DNA of 64,000 nt. It comes from Alphaproteobacteria bacterium (GTDB lineage: Bacteria > Pseudomonadota > Alphaproteobacteria > JANQMY01). Shown here one piece after another: positions 62,485 through 64,000 of this stretch. Both the position numbers and the translations under genes were made by a program. Each line of letters begins with the position of its first letter. Position 1 is the stretch's first letter. Location of the stretch: positions 535,287-599,286 of the forward strand of contig JANQPL010000017.1 in the NCBI GenBank assembly GCA_028289425.1. Direction: 5' to 3'. The notes under the pieces were generated by a model. The model was not told where the DNA came from and ran no database searches. It worked only from the letters and a program-made list of their open reading frames with translations.

Positions 62485-63330
62485 TCAGGCGATCCGGCCG
62501 GTTTGGGCGACTTGATAGAGCGCGACGGCGGCGGCGTTGGACACGTTCAGGCTGGCGGGCGCGCCGGTGGTGGGCAGTTTGGCCAGAACATCGCAGTTTT
62601 GGCGGGTGAGTTGCCGCAGGCCCTTGCCCTCGGCCCCCAAGACTAACGCGACATGGCCTGACGTGTCCGCTTCGGCAAGGGTCACCTCGGCCTCGTCGGT
62701 GAGTCCGATGCGGAAATAGCCCCAATCGGCCAGCTCTCGCAGGGCGCGCGCCAGATTGGTCACATTAATAAGGGGGATCCACTCAAGGGCGCCGGACGCG
62801 GCTTTGGCCAGCGTGCCCGTCGCCGGGGCGCCGTTGCGGGATTGCTGGATCACGGCTTTGGCACCGAAAGCGGCCGCCGACCGCATGATGGCACCCACAT
62901 TATGGGGATCGGTTACTTGGTCGAGCACCACCACCTTCTGCCCCGAGGAGTCTGGGGCAGGCTCCAGGATTTCCAACGGTTTTTCCGATAAAGGGGCCGT
63001 TAGTACCGCCAGGCCCTGGTGAACGGCGCCCGGCGGCAGAATCCGCGACAAATTGGCTGATTCGCACAGCTCAATCTGTACCGGAGTGCCGTTTTGGGTG
63101 TGTGCTTCAAGCTCTTGGGCGGCATTTATGGTGGCCAGACAGCGGGAAATGCGCCGCTCCGGGTTGGCCAGGGCCGCCGTCACCGCATGGGTGCCGAAGA
63201 GCCAAATGTCAGCATTTTCCTGGCCTTTGGCTCGGTTGCTTCGACCCTTCACGCGGCCGTGTACCGCAGACGGATGTCGTGCCCCAAATTCTGCGGATTT
63301 TGCGGCCTTTGAGCGCTTGCGCTTTACCAT
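62485..63330 (-). CDS. rlmB: 23S rRNA (guanosine-2'-O)-methyltransferase RlmB
   Basis: A 281-residue SPOUT methyltransferase. A basic N-terminal tail precedes the L30e-like RNA-binding domain (WLFGTHAVTAALANPERRI, about 41-110). The trefoil-knot motifs are VVLDQVTDPHNVGAIMRSA, LVLGAEGKGLRQLT and LPTTGAPASLNVSNAAAVAL. It methylates G2251 in the ribosomal P loop in E. coli. ATG 63330 is preferred over the longer frame. Next to tRNA-Tyr and in front of tuf, as in many alphaproteobacteria. Confidence 0.93.
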   Translation of the reverse strand: MVKRKRSKAAKSAEFGARHPSAVHGRVKGRSNRAKGQENADIWLFGTHAVTAALANPERRISRCLATINAAQELEAHTQNGTPVQIELCESANLSRILPPGAVHQGLAVLTAPLSEKPLEILEPAPDSSGQKVVVLDQVTDPHNVGAIMRSAAAFGAKAVIQQSRNGAPATGTLAKAASGALEWIPLINVTNLARALRELADWGYFRIGLTDEAEVTLAEADTSGHVALVLGAEGKGLRQLTRQNCDVLAKLPTTGAPASLNVSNAAAVALYQVAQTGRIA

Positions 63331-63551
63331 AGGAGCGCTTATATTCCGCCACCTTGAGCCACGCAACAAACGTGAAAAAAGCCTCTGAAACGCCGGTTCC
63401 TTTGGAAAGCGGCGGTTGGGGGGCCTTTGTTCATGGGCGACGCTAGTGGCGCGAGTGGTCGGTTGGCAAGTCAGCTTTGCAGGGCGTAGAGCGCGGTTTC
63501 ATACATCATTGGAAGTCAGAATCCAGAAGCACGTCACTTGATTGGCGGTCC

Positions 63552-63637
63552 GGAGGGGTGCCTGAGTGGTTAAAAGGGACGGGCTGTAAACCCGTTGACT
63601 TCGGTCTACGTTGGTTCGAATCCAACCCCCTCCACCA
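63552..63637 (+). tRNA. tRNA-Tyr (anticodon GTA)
   Basis: An 86-base tRNA with a long variable arm. The acceptor stem GGAGGGG pairs with CCCCTCC and CCA is encoded. The anticodon loop is CTGTAAA in ACGGGCTGTAAACCCGT, and the T-arm is TTGGTTCGAATCCAA. The long variable loop fits tRNA-Tyr. Confidence 0.97.
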
Positions 63638-63727
63638 GTTCTGACGGTGGATCTTTGCCGCAACCGACCGGTGTTGTTTCAGTTTTCGGGTGCCCAGCGC
63701 CCGGAAAGTGTGGGTTTGAGGGATTAT

Positions 63728-63801
63728 GCGGGTGTAGCTCAACGGTAGAGCCGCAGCCTTCCAAGCTGAAGACGAGGGTTCGACTCCCTTCACCCGCTCC
63801 A
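63728..63801 (+). tRNA. tRNA-Gly (anticodon TCC)
   Basis: A 74-base tRNA: GCGGGTG acceptor with CACCCGC, D-arm TAGCTCAACGGTAGAGC, anticodon loop CTTCCAA, T-arm AGGGTTCGACTCCCT, and TCCA at the 3' end with CCA encoded. It lies 90 bases after tRNA-Tyr and 100 bases before tuf; the three may share a transcript. Confidence 0.96.
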
Positions 63802-63901
63802 GTTTCCGCCCCTTTTGTATGAAGGGGCCGAGGTTCGGTTAATAAGAGCTTAGGGGTCCTCGTATACAGGACCAACTATTTGACGACAAAAGAGAAAGAG
63901 C

Positions 63902-64000
63902 ATGGCGAAGGAGAAGTTTGAGCGGACGAAGCCGCATTGCAACATCGGCACGATTGGTCACGTTGACCATGGCAAGACGAGTTTGACGGCGGCGATCACG
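63902..64000 (+). CDS. tuf: Elongation factor Tu (3' end outside window)
   Basis: The first 33 residues of EF-Tu are present: [20 protein letters not shown] followed by [21 protein letters not shown] at 19-26 is the P-loop (G1) of the translational GTPase. It delivers aminoacyl-tRNA to the ribosome. A GAGAAAGAGC site precedes ATG 63902. The rest lies beyond the window. Confidence 0.97.
   Translation, partial: MAKEKFERTKPHCNIGTIGHVDHGKTSLTAAIT

Noticed and set aside
1..64000. CRISPR arrays, rRNA genes, prophage or plasmid genes
   Set aside because: No regularly spaced direct repeats, no rRNA sequence and no structural phage, integrase or replication genes were seen.

Overview
The window looks like a chromosome segment of an alphaproteobacterium. 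The TonB receptors, the AraC, IclR and TetR regulators, the many CoA-pathway enzymes and the rlmB - tRNA-Tyr - tRNA-Gly - tuf order all fit that class. Several intergenic palindromes resemble the short repeats common in Rhizobiales-type genomes. The exact taxon cannot be fixed from sequence alone.

Positions 1 to about 48.9 kb form a long catabolic region of short operons, most of them read from divergent promoters. It holds two copies of a two-subunit molybdenum hydroxylase (IorAB type), one flanked by two closely related AraC regulators. It also holds a nitroreductase, an iron alcohol dehydrogenase, a PQQ dehydrogenase lipoprotein with its own heme c domain, and a nitronate monooxygenase. 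A MaoC-MaoC-CitE/malyl-CoA-lyase-acyl-CoA dehydrogenase operon, a crotonase, two TonB receptors, an MmgE/PrpD protein with an IclR regulator, and two unusual CaiB-type CoA transferases follow. From 28.8 to 39.8 kb there is a module of MFS transporter, metallo-beta-lactamase-fold hydrolases, amidohydrolase, epoxide-hydrolase-like protein, cytochrome P450, aldo/keto reductase, two HSL-type esterases and a TetR regulator. Three divergent promoters in this module share a TGAATTCAA element. Taken together the genes suggest uptake, oxidation, ester or epoxide hydrolysis and CoA-dependent breakdown of hydrophobic organic compounds. No substrate can be named.

From 48.9 to 51.5 kb lies an accessory segment that is visibly more AT-rich. 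It contains a decayed fragment of an aldehyde dehydrogenase gene and then a compact three-gene operon of unrecognised genes ending at tRNA-Thr. All three proteins appear to contain a winged-helix-like segment, and the third ends in a HEPN-like domain with an R-N-x3-H motif. This is the best candidate in the window for an undescribed system, possibly defence or toxin related.

From 51.5 kb to the end the content becomes housekeeping: a small lipoprotein, two glycosyltransferases, DUF502 and DUF1761 membrane proteins, metG, a P450-cupin-small membrane protein operon, a SnoaL-like protein, a membrane protein with eight CxxC zinc-finger motifs, rlmB, two tRNAs and the start of tuf. The intergenic spaces here are rich in palindromic repeats, including one with perfect 26-bp arms.
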